A stretch of DNA of 37,500 nucleotides from Flagellimonas marinaquae. GTDB lineage: Bacteria; Bacteroidota; Bacteroidia; Flavobacteriales; Flavobacteriaceae. Shown one piece after another: positions 1-8,442 of this stretch; the first letter of the stretch is position 1, and each line of letters starts with the position of its first letter. Under the pieces are notes generated by a model. That model was not told the DNA's origin and did not search any database. It worked only from the letters and a program-made list of their open reading frames with translations. Made by a program: the position numbers and the translations under genes. The DNA lies in assembly GCF_003992675.1 (NCBI RefSeq), contig NZ_RZMZ01000008.1:1-37500 (forward strand). The letters run 5' to 3'.

Positions 1-593
1 CAGAAGAAATCCCATACAACGGTATCGACGATGACTGCGACCCCACCACCCCCGACGATGACCTTGACGGTGACAACTTTGATAATGCCGAGGACTGTGA
101 TGACAACAACGCTAACATCAACCCTGATGCAGAAGAAATCCCATACAACGGTATCGACGATGACTGTGACCCCACCACTCCTGATGATGACCTTGACGGT
201 GACAACTTTGATACTGCCGAGGACTGTGATGACAACAACGCCAACATCAACCCAGACGCTATTGAAATCACAGGTAACCAAGTTGATGAAAATTGCGATG
301 GCATCATCGAAGTAACACCTTCGGTGGAACCAATAGAACCCGAGCCCATGGAAATACGTGGCGATGAGATATTTATTTACCCCAACCCTGCCAAGGATTT
401 CATCCACATTGAAAAGGGGGACAAATACCAATTCTTGGTCGAAATCTATGATGTAAATAAAAGGCTGGTATTTAGCGAACCAAATACATACCAACTAAGC
501 ATTCAATCACTCGCCAATGGCATCTATTTCCTTATTTATCAGGATGAAATGAGCAAAAGAGTAGTTAAAAAAATAATTATTAATCGAATCTAA
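1..593 (+). CDS. T9SS-secreted protein with MopE-type metal-binding repeats (5'-truncated)
   Basis: This is the 3' end of an open frame that enters from the left edge (first full codon at base 3) and stops with TAA at 591-593. It begins with two 43-residue repeats containing DLDGDNFD, EDCDDNNANINPDA and YNGIDDDCD, then a shorter, diverged third unit ending QVDENCDG. These Asp/Asn/Cys-rich units match the putative metal-binding motif family (MopE-like), so calcium or another metal is the likely ligand. A Glu/Pro linker (VEPIEPEPMEI) leads into about 75 residues starting IFIYPNPAKDFIHI and ending VVKKIIINRI, a typical type A T9SS C-terminal sorting domain. The protein is therefore probably exported through the outer membrane and anchored or released at the cell surface; PorV and GldJ of that system lie about 14 kb downstream. 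The N-terminal functional domain is outside the window, so the overall role is unknown. It converges on pafA with a 5-bp gap. Confidence 0.9.
   Translation, partial: EEIPYNGIDDDCDPTTPDDDLDGDNFDNAEDCDDNNANINPDAEEIPYNGIDDDCDPTTPDDDLDGDNFDTAEDCDDNNANINPDAIEITGNQVDENCDGIIEVTPSVEPIEPEPMEIRGDEIFIYPNPAKDFIHIEKGDKYQFLVEIYDVNKRLVFSEPNTYQLSIQSLANGIYFLIYQDEMSKRVVKKIIINRI
3..260 (+). repeat. Two tandem 129-bp coding repeats
   Basis: Copies run 3-131 and 132-260 and each encodes 43 residues. They differ at a handful of bases, mostly synonymous third positions (for example tgc/tgt and ccc/cct), until the second copy diverges near its end. The array continues off the left edge. The period is a whole number of codons, so copy number can change without a frameshift. 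Confidence 0.92.
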
Positions 594-598
594 AGTAG

Positions 599-2275
599 TT
601 AATCAAATTTCATCACCTCACCAATAGGTTGTCCAGTTGTACCATTTGGGAAAGCGATTCCCAATAAGGTTGCAATCGTAGGAGCAATATCAGAAATCTC
701 CGTGCGATTCACGGTACTTCCTTGTTGAATGCCTTTTCCATAAAGAAGCAAAGGCACATGGGTATCGTAAATTTGGGGCGATCCATGCGTGGAACCCGTT
801 CTGCTGTACGAAATATAGCCTACATTGGGCACCAAAAGCACGTCACCAGAACGCTTTTGGTTGTAGCCATTCTGCAAAATATAAGGAATCCCATGGGTAT
901 ATTGGTTCTCCCACATTTGTTGACCTGTGTATACCTGCGCAATCCCTTCGTAGGATAGCAGTTCCTTGGCAATAGCTTCTTGAGCATCATCCAAATCAAT
1001 ATCCAAATTGGCCAAAATGGTATGATCCAAAAACAGTTGATAGTTGGACAAGTCTCGGACTACATCAGTGGTTCCATAGGTATATTGTAGAAATGTATTG
1101 AACTTTTCGCGCATGCCACCCATATCCAAATATCCCGCGGGAATCTTTGAATCCATTAAGTAGGATGGCACATGGATTGCGGCATGATCGGCGGTCAGGA
1201 ATACGGTGTATTCACCTTTGCCCACTTTCTCGTCCAAAGTGGATAAAATTCTGGCCAAGTCTTGGTCCAATCTAATGTAGGTATCCTCAATTTCCTTGGA
1301 ATTTACCCCAAAAAAATGTCCTACATAATCCGTGCTGGAAAAACTGATGGCCAAGAAATCGGTTATGGTATCCGCTCCCAAATCCTCTCCTTCCAAAGCG
1401 GCCAAGGCAAAATCGGCCGTGATGCTATTTCCATAAGGGCTTCTCCTGATCAAATCGAACTGACCGTTCTGATCCCAAATGGCCGGCAAATCATGTGGAA
1501 AGGCATTACTGGTTTCACCTTTCTGCAATCCTTCATAATTGTTGGCATCCAGTCCACTTTCAACATAAGTTTCAATCGGTTTTAGCGTAGTCCAAGGCTT
1601 TTTGTATGTTTCAACCTTATCGGAAGCGTTAAAATCGGCCACCCACTGTGGCAGTTCGTCCATGTAGTAAGAACTTGTTATCCAATTTCCTGTTTCGCCA
1701 CCTTCAAACCAATAGGCTGCATTCGCAGTGTGTCCTGCGGGCAATATAGCACCCCTGTCCTTCAGGGCCACTCCAATCACCTTTCCGCGCATTTGGGTGT
1801 GCAAACGCAACTGATCGGTAATGGTAGTGGTCAACATTCTATGTGGGGACATTTGTCCTAAATTCGAAGTAGTGCCAACGGATGCATAACTGTCATCACC
1901 GGCACAGTAGACGTCCTTACCCAATTCCTTATCGAACCAATCGTTACCAATAATACCATGTACCGCAGGAGTAGTACCCGTATAAATTGAGGTATGACCA
2001 GGACCTGTGCTGGTCGGCGCATAATTGAAATGATTGTTCTTGCAGTTAAATCCCTCATTAACCAATCGCTTAAAGCCTCCCTCTCCATACTGATTCCAAA
2101 AGCGGGTAAGGTAATCGTATCGCATTTGGTCCACCACAATACCAACAACCAATTTAGGAGAATGGGCAATTGGTACAGGCTCAGGTTCGGGCGCGTTGTT
2201 TTTTCTGCGTTGTCCATAGGTTAAACTGATCATGCACAAAGCCAAAACAGATAGGATAAGGTTAGTAGTTCTCAT
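599..2275 (-). CDS. pafA: PafA-type alkaline phosphatase (alkaline phosphatase superfamily)
   Basis: This encodes a 558-residue periplasmic phosphomonoesterase that releases inorganic phosphate from organic phosphate. Residues 1-22 form a Sec signal peptide ending LTYGQ. The metal ligand Asp49 (VVDQMRYDYL), the likely nucleophile Thr90 in APTSTGPGHTS and Asn111 (GIIGNDWF) have the same spacing as Asp38, Thr79 and Asn100 of Elizabethkingia PafA. Lys172 and Arg174 in LKDRGAILPAGH match that enzyme's Lys162 and Arg164, which mark phosphate-monoesterase activity rather than diesterase. Further metal ligands are in SSTDYVGHFFG, LTADHAA and GSTHGSPQIYD. The length is normal for the family. It is transcribed alone, convergent with the T9SS cargo gene and divergent from mlaE, and a TAGTTTTG -7 box lies about 25 bp upstream of the start. 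Family assignment is very secure; the PafA subtype rests on the aligned active-site residues. Confidence 0.93.
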   Translation of the reverse strand: MRTTNLILSVLALCMISLTYGQRRKNNAPEPEPVPIAHSPKLVVGIVVDQMRYDYLTRFWNQYGEGGFKRLVNEGFNCKNNHFNYAPTSTGPGHTSIYTGTTPAVHGIIGNDWFDKELGKDVYCAGDDSYASVGTTSNLGQMSPHRMLTTTITDQLRLHTQMRGKVIGVALKDRGAILPAGHTANAAYWFEGGETGNWITSSYYMDELPQWVADFNASDKVETYKKPWTTLKPIETYVESGLDANNYEGLQKGETSNAFPHDLPAIWDQNGQFDLIRRSPYGNSITADFALAALEGEDLGADTITDFLAISFSSTDYVGHFFGVNSKEIEDTYIRLDQDLARILSTLDEKVGKGEYTVFLTADHAAIHVPSYLMDSKIPAGYLDMGGMREKFNTFLQYTYGTTDVVRDLSNYQLFLDHTILANLDIDLDDAQEAIAKELLSYEGIAQVYTGQQMWENQYTHGIPYILQNGYNQKRSGDVLLVPNVGYISYSRTGSTHGSPQIYDTHVPLLLYGKGIQQGSTVNRTEISDIAPTIATLLGIAFPNGTTGQPIGEVMKFD

Positions 2276-2299
2276 ACAAAAGATTTATTCAAATAAGAG

Positions 2300-2307
2300 C
2301 AAAACTA
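2300..2307 (-). promoter_or_regulatory. Candidate Bacteroidota -7 box for the phosphatase gene
   Basis: On the minus strand this reads TAGTTTTG, an exact match to TAnnTTTG. It would place transcription initiation near 2293, about 18 bp before the ATG. No good -33 TTG is seen at the usual spacing, so the support is moderate. Confidence 0.4.
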
Positions 2308-2391
2308 TAGATTTCTCCCGTTTAAAAATTTAAATGAAGGTTAAATGCTGCACAATATTCTTATTTTTATCATCTCAAGTCCATTAAACGC

Positions 2392-3129
2392 ATGAAATAC
2401 CTAGAAGCGATTGGAAAATACTTCATCATGATATGGGAAGTATTTAAAAAACCTACCAAGTGGCGCATCATGAAAACCTTGATCCTCAAGGAAATTGATG
2501 AGTTGATCTTTGGGGCCATGGGCATCATCATCTTCATCTCCTTTTTTATTGGTGGAGTTGTTACCATACAAACAGCCCTGAACCTAACCAATCCTCTCTT
2601 GCCTAAGAGTCTTATTGGGTTTGCAGCGAGGCAATCTGTCATCTTGGAATTTGCCCCCACTTTTACCTCCATCATCATGGCAGGAAAAGTTGGGTCTTAC
2701 ATAACATCCAGCATTGGAACGATGCGGGTTACCGAACAGATTGACGCCCTTGAGGTGATGGGCATCAACTCATTGAACTACCTTGTTTTTCCAAAAATTA
2801 TTGCAACCATGATGTATCCCTTTGCGGTTGCGATTTCAATGTTTGTGGGCATTTTGGGTGGATGGGTTGCCGCAGTATTTGGTGGATTTGCGCCAAGTGG
2901 GGATTTTATACAGGGACTACAAATGGATTTTGATTCGTACCATGTAACCTATGCATTCATCAAATCGGTTGTGTTTGCTTTTGTGATTGCAACGGTACCC
3001 TCATACCATGGGTTTTACATGACAGGTGGTGCCCTCGAGGTCGGAAAAGCCAGTACCACCTCCTTTGTATGGACCAGTGTGGTGATTATTATAGCGAATT
3101 ATGTACTAACGCAATTGTTGCTGGGCTAA
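2392..3129 (+). CDS. mlaE: MlaE family ABC transporter permease
   Basis: This encodes a 245-residue inner-membrane permease of the MlaE family, which moves phospholipids or other hydrophobic molecules between the inner and outer membranes together with an MlaF ATPase. Several hydrophobic segments are visible, including IFISFFIGGVVTIQTAL, YPFAVAISMFVGILGGWVAA and IKSVVFAFVIATVP. The family hallmark around residues 85-125 (FAPTFTSIIMAGKVGS, then GTMRVTEQIDALEVMGI) is intact; it includes the loop that contacts the ATPase. The length is normal. The stop codon overlaps the start of the ATPase gene by one base (TAATG), so the two are translationally coupled. No MCE-domain (MlaD) gene follows, unlike in Proteobacteria. 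The substrate is inferred from the family only. Confidence 0.93.
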   Translation: MKYLEAIGKYFIMIWEVFKKPTKWRIMKTLILKEIDELIFGAMGIIIFISFFIGGVVTIQTALNLTNPLLPKSLIGFAARQSVILEFAPTFTSIIMAGKVGSYITSSIGTMRVTEQIDALEVMGINSLNYLVFPKIIATMMYPFAVAISMFVGILGGWVAAVFGGFAPSGDFIQGLQMDFDSYHVTYAFIKSVVFAFVIATVPSYHGFYMTGGALEVGKASTTSFVWTSVVIIIANYVLTQLLLG

Positions 3130-3896
3130 TGATACAGGTAGAAAACATACACAAATCCTTCGGGGATAACCACGTATTAAAAGGTATTTCCACAGAATTT
3201 GAAAAAGGGAAGACCAACTTGATCATTGGACAGAGTGGATCGGGCAAAACCGTTTTCATCAAATGTCTACTGGGGCTTTTTGAGCCAGACGAAGGCAACA
3301 TTTACTACGACGGTAACTGCTATTCCGAACTTTCCATAAAGGAACGAAGAAATTTGAGGCAAGAAATGGGTATGGTATTCCAAGGAAGTGCCCTTTTTGA
3401 TTCCATGACCGTGGAAGGCAATGTGATGTTTCCATTGGATATGTTCACCAACCAATCCCAGTCGGAAAAGCAAGACAGAGTAGATTTTGTATTGAAACGG
3501 GTAAATCTGGTGGATGCCCATAAAAGATTTCCCGCCGAAATTTCTGGAGGAATGCAAAAAAGGGTCGCCATAGCCCGCGCCATTGTAATGAACCCCAAAT
3601 ACCTGTTCTGCGATGAGCCGAATTCGGGACTTGATCCCAAAACTGCCATGCTGATTGATAACCTTATCCAAGAAATTACCCAAGAATACGATATCACCAC
3701 AGTAATCAATACCCACGACATGAACTCTGTGATGGAGATCGGGGAAAAGATTATTTTTCTAAAAAATGGCTTAAAGGAATGGGAAGGGACCAATAAGGAA
3801 ATTTTCAAGACCGATAACGAGGCCGTGACCAACTTTGTTTACTCTTCAGAACTGTTCAAAAAAGTGAGACAGATGTACATTGAAGAGCGGAATTGA
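3129..3896 (+). CDS. mlaF: MlaF-like ABC transporter ATP-binding protein
   Basis: This encodes a 255-residue cytoplasmic ATPase that pairs with the MlaE permease. Walker A is GQSGSGKT (residues 34-41), the signature is ISGGMQKRVAIARAI, Walker B is LFCDEPNSGLDP, and the switch His is in NTHDMNS. The start is set at 3129, where ATG overlaps the permease stop as TAATG and the protein begins MIQVENIHKSFGDN. A start at 3069 is possible in frame but would add 20 residues read across mlaE, so it was rejected. GGMQKR in place of GGQQQR is typical of MlaF-type ATPases. The C-terminal part (about residues 215-255) is charged and may contact the permease. The family is secure; the transported lipid is inferred. 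Confidence 0.93.
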   Translation: MIQVENIHKSFGDNHVLKGISTEFEKGKTNLIIGQSGSGKTVFIKCLLGLFEPDEGNIYYDGNCYSELSIKERRNLRQEMGMVFQGSALFDSMTVEGNVMFPLDMFTNQSQSEKQDRVDFVLKRVNLVDAHKRFPAEISGGMQKRVAIARAIVMNPKYLFCDEPNSGLDPKTAMLIDNLIQEITQEYDITTVINTHDMNSVMEIGEKIIFLKNGLKEWEGTNKEIFKTDNEAVTNFVYSSELFKKVRQMYIEERN

Positions 3897-4006
3897 ATCG
3901 GCAGTACGGCTACAATCTCTCCTATACCGTTTAATATTAACCAAATCTTAATTTGAAAGTTGGGTTTAGTTAACGAAAAATCATCACTTTTCGGTAAAAA
4001 TCAACC

Positions 4007-5833
4007 ATGTATCGACTTTCACTTCTTTTCGCTTGTTTTCTTTTCACGTCAGCCACATTTTCACAGAACAAACCCGTCATCTATGTCGACATTCCGAGCC
4101 AGCAGAAACCTTGGAACCATATCGATTGGAATGCCTCTCCGGAGCAATTTCAGTTCGCTATCGTTACGGACAGGACTGGAGGTCATAGGCCCGGTGTCTT
4201 TCCAACAGGCATAAAAAAATTGAACCTACTACAGCCTGAATTCGTGATGAGTGTAGGCGACCTTATCGAAGGATACACCCAGGACACTGTGCGACTAAAT
4301 GAAGAATGGAAGGAATTCAATGGCTTCATCTCGGAACTTGAAGCTCCTTTCTTTTATGTGCCGGGCAATCACGACATCACCAACGAGGTCATGGAAAAGA
4401 AATGGGAGGAAATGTTCGGTGTATCATACTATCATTTTATTTATAAGGATGTGCTTTTTCTTTGTTTGAATTCAGAAGATAACCTAAGGGGTGCTGGTAA
4501 AGGGACAATAGACGATGAACAGTATGAATACATTAAAAAAGTATTGGAAGATAACAAGGATGTAAAATGGACCTTGGCCTTTTTACATCAACCTTTGTGG
4601 GTGCAGGAAGACACCAAAAGATGGGACGATGTGGAAAAACTACTTCAAGACAGGCCTCACAACGTTTTTGCTGGCCACTACCATCGTTATTGGAAAACCC
4701 AAAGAAACAATGGGAAATACATCGCCTTGGCTACCACGGGAGGCGGAAGCAGGCTAAGAGGCAAAGCGTATGGAGAGTTCGACCATGTTGTGTGGGTCAC
4801 CATGACAGATGAGGGGCCCATTTTGGCCAATCTGTTTTTGGACGGTATTTGGGACGAGAACGTAGTTACCGAAGAAATTGTGGATTTGGTACGAAACCAG
4901 CCTTTTCCTGTAAAAATAGAGCCTGTTTATGTGAACAAAGGAAGCACCGAAGAAATCAAAACAACAGTAAGAGCGACCAACAATTCAGACACAAAAATGC
5001 ATATTTCCCTTAAGGGAATCACGCATGGTGATCTTTTCTATCAATTTGAAAAAACAGAAATCACTGTAGAACCTAACGATGTCGCCATCTTTGGGCTTAC
5101 TATCCAAAATATTGAAAAAAAGGATTTGAACCGTCTCCCAGCGATGAACATTGAAGCGGAGGTGACCTACGAGTTCGACGAAAAACCCGATGTTCGGTTC
5201 TCCTCCAACCTACGGTATCTGCCATTTTATAAAAATAGGGTGGAAACCATCCAAAACGTTAAATTGGACGGCGACCTGGGCGAATGGAAGAACAGGGAGT
5301 GGATTGCCGTGGAACATATGGAAGGTTCTCCATTTGATTTTGACGGAAAGGAAGACTTCGAAATGAAATTCACCACTGCCTACGATAAGGATTATTTTTA
5401 TGTTGCTATCGACGTCCAAGACAATAATTTTTATATCAAGGAAGAAGGCTCCTATTGGAATCAAGATGCGATTATAGTTGGTTTGGACGGCAGACCGCTC
5501 CATATCAGTGCCTTTAATGGAGGTGAAGGTCGTGGGACCGATTGGTTGGCCTTTTTGAGAACCTTCAAATCGAAAAACCCTATTTATAATGAGGACTCCC
5601 TTCCCGTTGCTGTCACATCTGCCTTAAAAAAGACGGCCACCGGAGCACAGCTGGAGATGGCCATACCCATGTCATATTTGGAAGAGATGAGCAATGGCCC
5701 ATGGAATTCGTTGCGATTGGGTGTGGGCTATTATGATTTTGATGCCAATGAAGAGCCGACTACACATTTTTGGTTTCCGGCTTGGACAGAGAATAGCGAT
5801 ATTCCGGGGTCAGGAATGCTTTTCAAAAACTAG
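4007..5833 (+). CDS. Secreted metallophosphoesterase with C-terminal CBM9-like domain
   Basis: This 608-residue protein begins with a signal peptide (MYRLSLLFACFLFTSATFSQ). Residues about 45-260 hold a calcineurin-like phosphoesterase fold with dinuclear-metal motifs in order: TDRTGG, SVGDLIEG, VPGNHDIT, FLHQPLW and FAGHYHRYW. A beta-rich linker of about 120 residues follows. The last 190 residues or so, from VKLDGDLGEWKNREW through the final FWFPAWTEN, resemble a family 9 carbohydrate-binding module fold of the kind fused to periplasmic sugar-related enzymes. The substrate cannot be read from sequence; a phosphate ester on or near a glycan is one possibility. The gene stands alone between mlaF and a convergent DUF389 gene. 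There is no T9SS sorting domain, so the protein is probably periplasmic. Phosphoesterase assignment is strong, the CBM9-like call is moderate. Confidence 0.87.
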   Translation: MYRLSLLFACFLFTSATFSQNKPVIYVDIPSQQKPWNHIDWNASPEQFQFAIVTDRTGGHRPGVFPTGIKKLNLLQPEFVMSVGDLIEGYTQDTVRLNEEWKEFNGFISELEAPFFYVPGNHDITNEVMEKKWEEMFGVSYYHFIYKDVLFLCLNSEDNLRGAGKGTIDDEQYEYIKKVLEDNKDVKWTLAFLHQPLWVQEDTKRWDDVEKLLQDRPHNVFAGHYHRYWKTQRNNGKYIALATTGGGSRLRGKAYGEFDHVVWVTMTDEGPILANLFLDGIWDENVVTEEIVDLVRNQPFPVKIEPVYVNKGSTEEIKTTVRATNNSDTKMHISLKGITHGDLFYQFEKTEITVEPNDVAIFGLTIQNIEKKDLNRLPAMNIEAEVTYEFDEKPDVRFSSNLRYLPFYKNRVETIQNVKLDGDLGEWKNREWIAVEHMEGSPFDFDGKEDFEMKFTTAYDKDYFYVAIDVQDNNFYIKEEGSYWNQDAIIVGLDGRPLHISAFNGGEGRGTDWLAFLRTFKSKNPIYNEDSLPVAVTSALKKTATGAQLEMAIPMSYLEEMSNGPWNSLRLGVGYYDFDANEEPTTHFWFPAWTENSDIPGSGMLFKN

Positions 5834-5841
5834 CAACTGGC

Positions 5842-7296
5842 TTATTCGGCCTCTTTGATGACCAAGGTGCTATCCTGCAAACGAAGTTTTAGCCAGGCTA
5901 GCATCTTTTTGGTGTCGGCTTGCTTTTGGGCAGCACTGACATCGTTCTTCCAATCCACTTCAAAAACAGGAATGGTATCCACCTTTTTGAAATCGGTACG
6001 CAGCTGGTAGGAAAATCCAAGAGCCTCAATGTTCTCATAATTTGCTTTTGCCTCGGCACTTATGTCCTGAAAAGGCACTTGTTTGCCTACATTCTTGGTC
6101 AAACTGGCCACCTCTTCCTCCAACAACCTGATTTGCTCATCCTTGTTCAAGAGTTCTGCCTTGTTCTTTTCGTACAGTTCGCTCACATAATTGAACTTTT
6201 CTTCAGAATCATCTTTCCCTCCTTGAATGATGTGAAGTTCCGCATCCTTCAGCCTATTATATTGATTTTTCTGTGTACGCCATGTGTTGACGACATTCTC
6301 AGGAACCGCTTCATCGCCCATGAACACCACTTCTATCAGGGAAGTACCATCATCCACATACTCCAGTTTAGTGAGATTGTCCACATACCTGCCAGCACCA
6401 TTGAATTGATATATTTCCACAGTTTCCTGAAGAAAGCTTTGGGCCTGTTTCATAAAAAGGGATTCCTGGAATACATTGTAAAAGGTGAATCCTGCAGGGA
6501 TCATTACCAAAATTCCGGTAATAGAGGCCAAACGTGCAATAAGTCTTCTCCGCTGCGAATTGGCATAACGCACCATGGGGAACCTCAAGAACTTGATGAC
6601 CAAAAAAGTGGCCAATCCTATAAATATGGTGTTGATGATAAACAGGTACATGGCCCCCGCAGCATACCAAGGCTTCCCAATAGCAAGTCCAAAACCAACG
6701 GTACAGAGGGGTGGCATAAGGGCCGTGGCGATGGCCACACCGAAAATAACACTGGCGATGGTTCCTTTTTTGGCCCGGGCAATCACCAGAGCCAGTCCAC
6801 CGAAAAATGCAATGAGCACATCCCGAATATCGGGCTTGGTACGCGCAAGCAACTCAGAGGACTCATCCCTTAAGGGAAACAGGTAAAAAAACAAAAATGC
6901 GGTGATGACACTCAAGGTAACCATTACCGTGAAGTTTTTAAGCGATCGTCGCAGTGTATCGATATCATTGATGGCCAGCGACATGCCCATCCCTAAAATG
7001 GGACCCATCAAAGGAGAGATAAGCATCGCTCCGATAACCACCGCGGTGGAGTTTGCATTCAACCCAATGGATGCAATAAAAATGGAGCACACGAGAATCC
7101 AAGAGGTATGTCCTTTAAAAGGGATATCCGCTATAATGGATTCCTTGGTGGCGGCTGCATCGGTATTGGAACGAATTTCCAATAGATCGGAGAGGAACTT
7201 ACGAATACTCCCCAACAGCCCCTTAAAATCCTTTTTCACCTCATCGCCGCTATCCTGACCTGGAGAGGTATCCACTTGTTTTTGATCTTCACTCAT
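5842..7296 (-). CDS. DUF389 family integral membrane protein
   Basis: This encodes 484 residues. Residues about 60-285 are the DUF389 membrane domain, with hydrophobic helices and the conserved stretches GLNANSTAVVIGAMLISPLMGPILG, given here only by its ends GLNAN and GPILG, and ATALMPPLCTVGFGLA. Residues about 290-484 form a soluble tail with a charged, coiled-coil-prone part (ELYEKNKAELLNKDEQIRLL) before a terminal domain. No biochemical function is established for the family, so none is given here. Only 3 bp separate its ATG from the stop of the guanylyltransferase gene upstream, so the two probably share a transcript. The TAG of the metallophosphoesterase gene converges on its 3' end with an 8-bp gap. 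Confidence 0.9.
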   Translation of the reverse strand: MSEDQKQVDTSPGQDSGDEVKKDFKGLLGSIRKFLSDLLEIRSNTDAAATKESIIADIPFKGHTSWILVCSIFIASIGLNANSTAVVIGAMLISPLMGPILGMGMSLAINDIDTLRRSLKNFTVMVTLSVITAFLFFYLFPLRDESSELLARTKPDIRDVLIAFFGGLALVIARAKKGTIASVIFGVAIATALMPPLCTVGFGLAIGKPWYAAGAMYLFIINTIFIGLATFLVIKFLRFPMVRYANSQRRRLIARLASITGILVMIPAGFTFYNVFQESLFMKQAQSFLQETVEIYQFNGAGRYVDNLTKLEYVDDGTSLIEVVFMGDEAVPENVVNTWRTQKNQYNRLKDAELHIIQGGKDDSEEKFNYVSELYEKNKAELLNKDEQIRLLEEEVASLTKNVGKQVPFQDISAEAKANYENIEALGFSYQLRTDFKKVDTIPVFEVDWKNDVSAAQKQADTKKMLAWLKLRLQDSTLVIKEAE

Positions 7297-7299
7297 GTA

Positions 7300-8379
7300 T
7301 TATGCAAACTGATCCCCGAACGAATCCTTTACTTGGTTCAATACTTTTTTAATGTCCTGTTGTTTATCCTTCGGATAAATCAAAAGTACGTCTTCTTTAT
7401 CCACAATGATGTAATCTTCCAGACCATCCACTACGACCACTTTGTCCTTTGGCGTGCGGATCATGTTGCCCTTGGCGTCTTCCAAAAGTACTTTGGCATT
7501 CACGACTGCATTGTCATTTGGGTCCTTATCCAACTTATCGTACAGTGCACCCCAAGTTCCCAAATCGTTCCAATCAAATGTTGCTGGCAACGTATAAATG
7601 GATTTGGATTGTTCCAAGATAGCGTAATCAATGGAGATGTTTTCCGCCATGGCATAGTTTTCTTTAATAAAGGCCGTCTCGTTGTCTGTGTTGTAAGCAG
7701 GGATTCCTTTTTCAAACAATGTATATTGACTTGGCTGATACTGTTTGAAGGCATTCACGATGGTCTCCACACTCCACATAAAAATTCCTGCATTCCACAA
7801 AAAGTTTCCTTGTGCCAAGAATTCCTTAGCGGTTTCATAATCCGGCTTTTCACGAAACTGTGACACCTTTTTCAAGTTGTCGTCACTTCCTTTTTCAAAT
7901 TCGATATAACCAAATCCTGTATTAGGGAATGTTGGCTGTATGCCCAAGGTACAAAGGGCTTCTTCCTGTTGACACTTATCAAAACAGGCAATCACATCGT
8001 TTTCAAAAGCAGCCTCATCCTCTATCCAATGATCGCTTGGAGCCACGATCATCACCCCATTGGGGTTCATTTTCTGAATCTTTAAGGATGCGTACAAAAT
8101 GCAAGGTGCGGTATTTCGCATGGCAGGCTCCAAAACCACTTGGTCTTGTTTAACCATGGGCAACTGCTGCAATACCAAATCGTTGTAACGCTCATTGGTC
8201 AAAATCAAAATGTTCTCGGTGGGAATAAATCGATTTAAACGATCAAACGTTTTTTGGATCAAAGTTCTTCCCGTTCCCAGCATATCGTGAAACTGCTTCG
8301 GATTGGCGGATGTACTCACGGGCCAAAACCGGGAACCTACTCCCCCGGCCATCAATACGGCGTAATAATTCTTGTTCAT
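7300..8379 (-). CDS. manC: Mannose-1-phosphate guanylyltransferase
   Basis: This encodes a 359-residue cytoplasmic nucleotidyltransferase that makes GDP-mannose from mannose-1-phosphate and GTP, for surface polysaccharide and O-antigen synthesis. The nucleotide-binding signature MAGGVGSRFWPVS is near residues 9-21, APSDHWI gives the metal-binding Asp, and EKPDYETAKEFL and NAGIFMWSVE are conserved family blocks. DWNDLGTWGALYDKL is also diagnostic. It lacks the C-terminal isomerase domain, so this is the short monofunctional form. I place the start at 8379 (MNKNYYAVLMAGG). The alternative ATG at 8397 adds six residues but sits inside a repeat palindrome at 8396-8415, which argues against it as a conserved start. 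The gene is followed after 3 bp by the DUF389 gene. Confidence 0.92.
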   Translation of the reverse strand: MNKNYYAVLMAGGVGSRFWPVSTSANPKQFHDMLGTGRTLIQKTFDRLNRFIPTENILILTNERYNDLVLQQLPMVKQDQVVLEPAMRNTAPCILYASLKIQKMNPNGVMIVAPSDHWIEDEAAFENDVIACFDKCQQEEALCTLGIQPTFPNTGFGYIEFEKGSDDNLKKVSQFREKPDYETAKEFLAQGNFLWNAGIFMWSVETIVNAFKQYQPSQYTLFEKGIPAYNTDNETAFIKENYAMAENISIDYAILEQSKSIYTLPATFDWNDLGTWGALYDKLDKDPNDNAVVNAKVLLEDAKGNMIRTPKDKVVVVDGLEDYIIVDKEDVLLIYPKDKQQDIKKVLNQVKDSFGDQFA

Positions 8380-8395
8380 TTGTATATGTTCTTTC

Positions 8396-8415
8396 ATTCC
8401 TGCGCAGGCAGGAAT
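8396..8415. repeat. REP-like palindrome (ATTCCTGC...GCAGGAAT)
   Basis: Arms attcctgc (8396-8403) and gcaggaat (8408-8415) are perfect complements around a 4-base centre. The core cattcctgcgcaggcaggaa closely resembles a small dispersed palindrome seen in many bacterial genomes, whose translation gives peptides such as FLRRQESI or IPAQAGI; both appear here in two frames. It lies in the leader just upstream of the manC start. Confidence 0.7.
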
Positions 8416-8442
8416 CTATTTTGATGTTTCACTACGAACGGT

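Noticed and set aside
31..315. Thr/Met-rich open frame over the tandem repeats
   Set aside because: It is an out-of-frame reading of the Asp-rich repeats; the true frame has recognisable metal-binding units and continues into the sorting domain.
5920..6873. 317-codon open frame antisense to the DUF389 gene
   Set aside because: The opposite strand encodes a clear conserved membrane protein; this frame has no family features and probably arises from codon bias.
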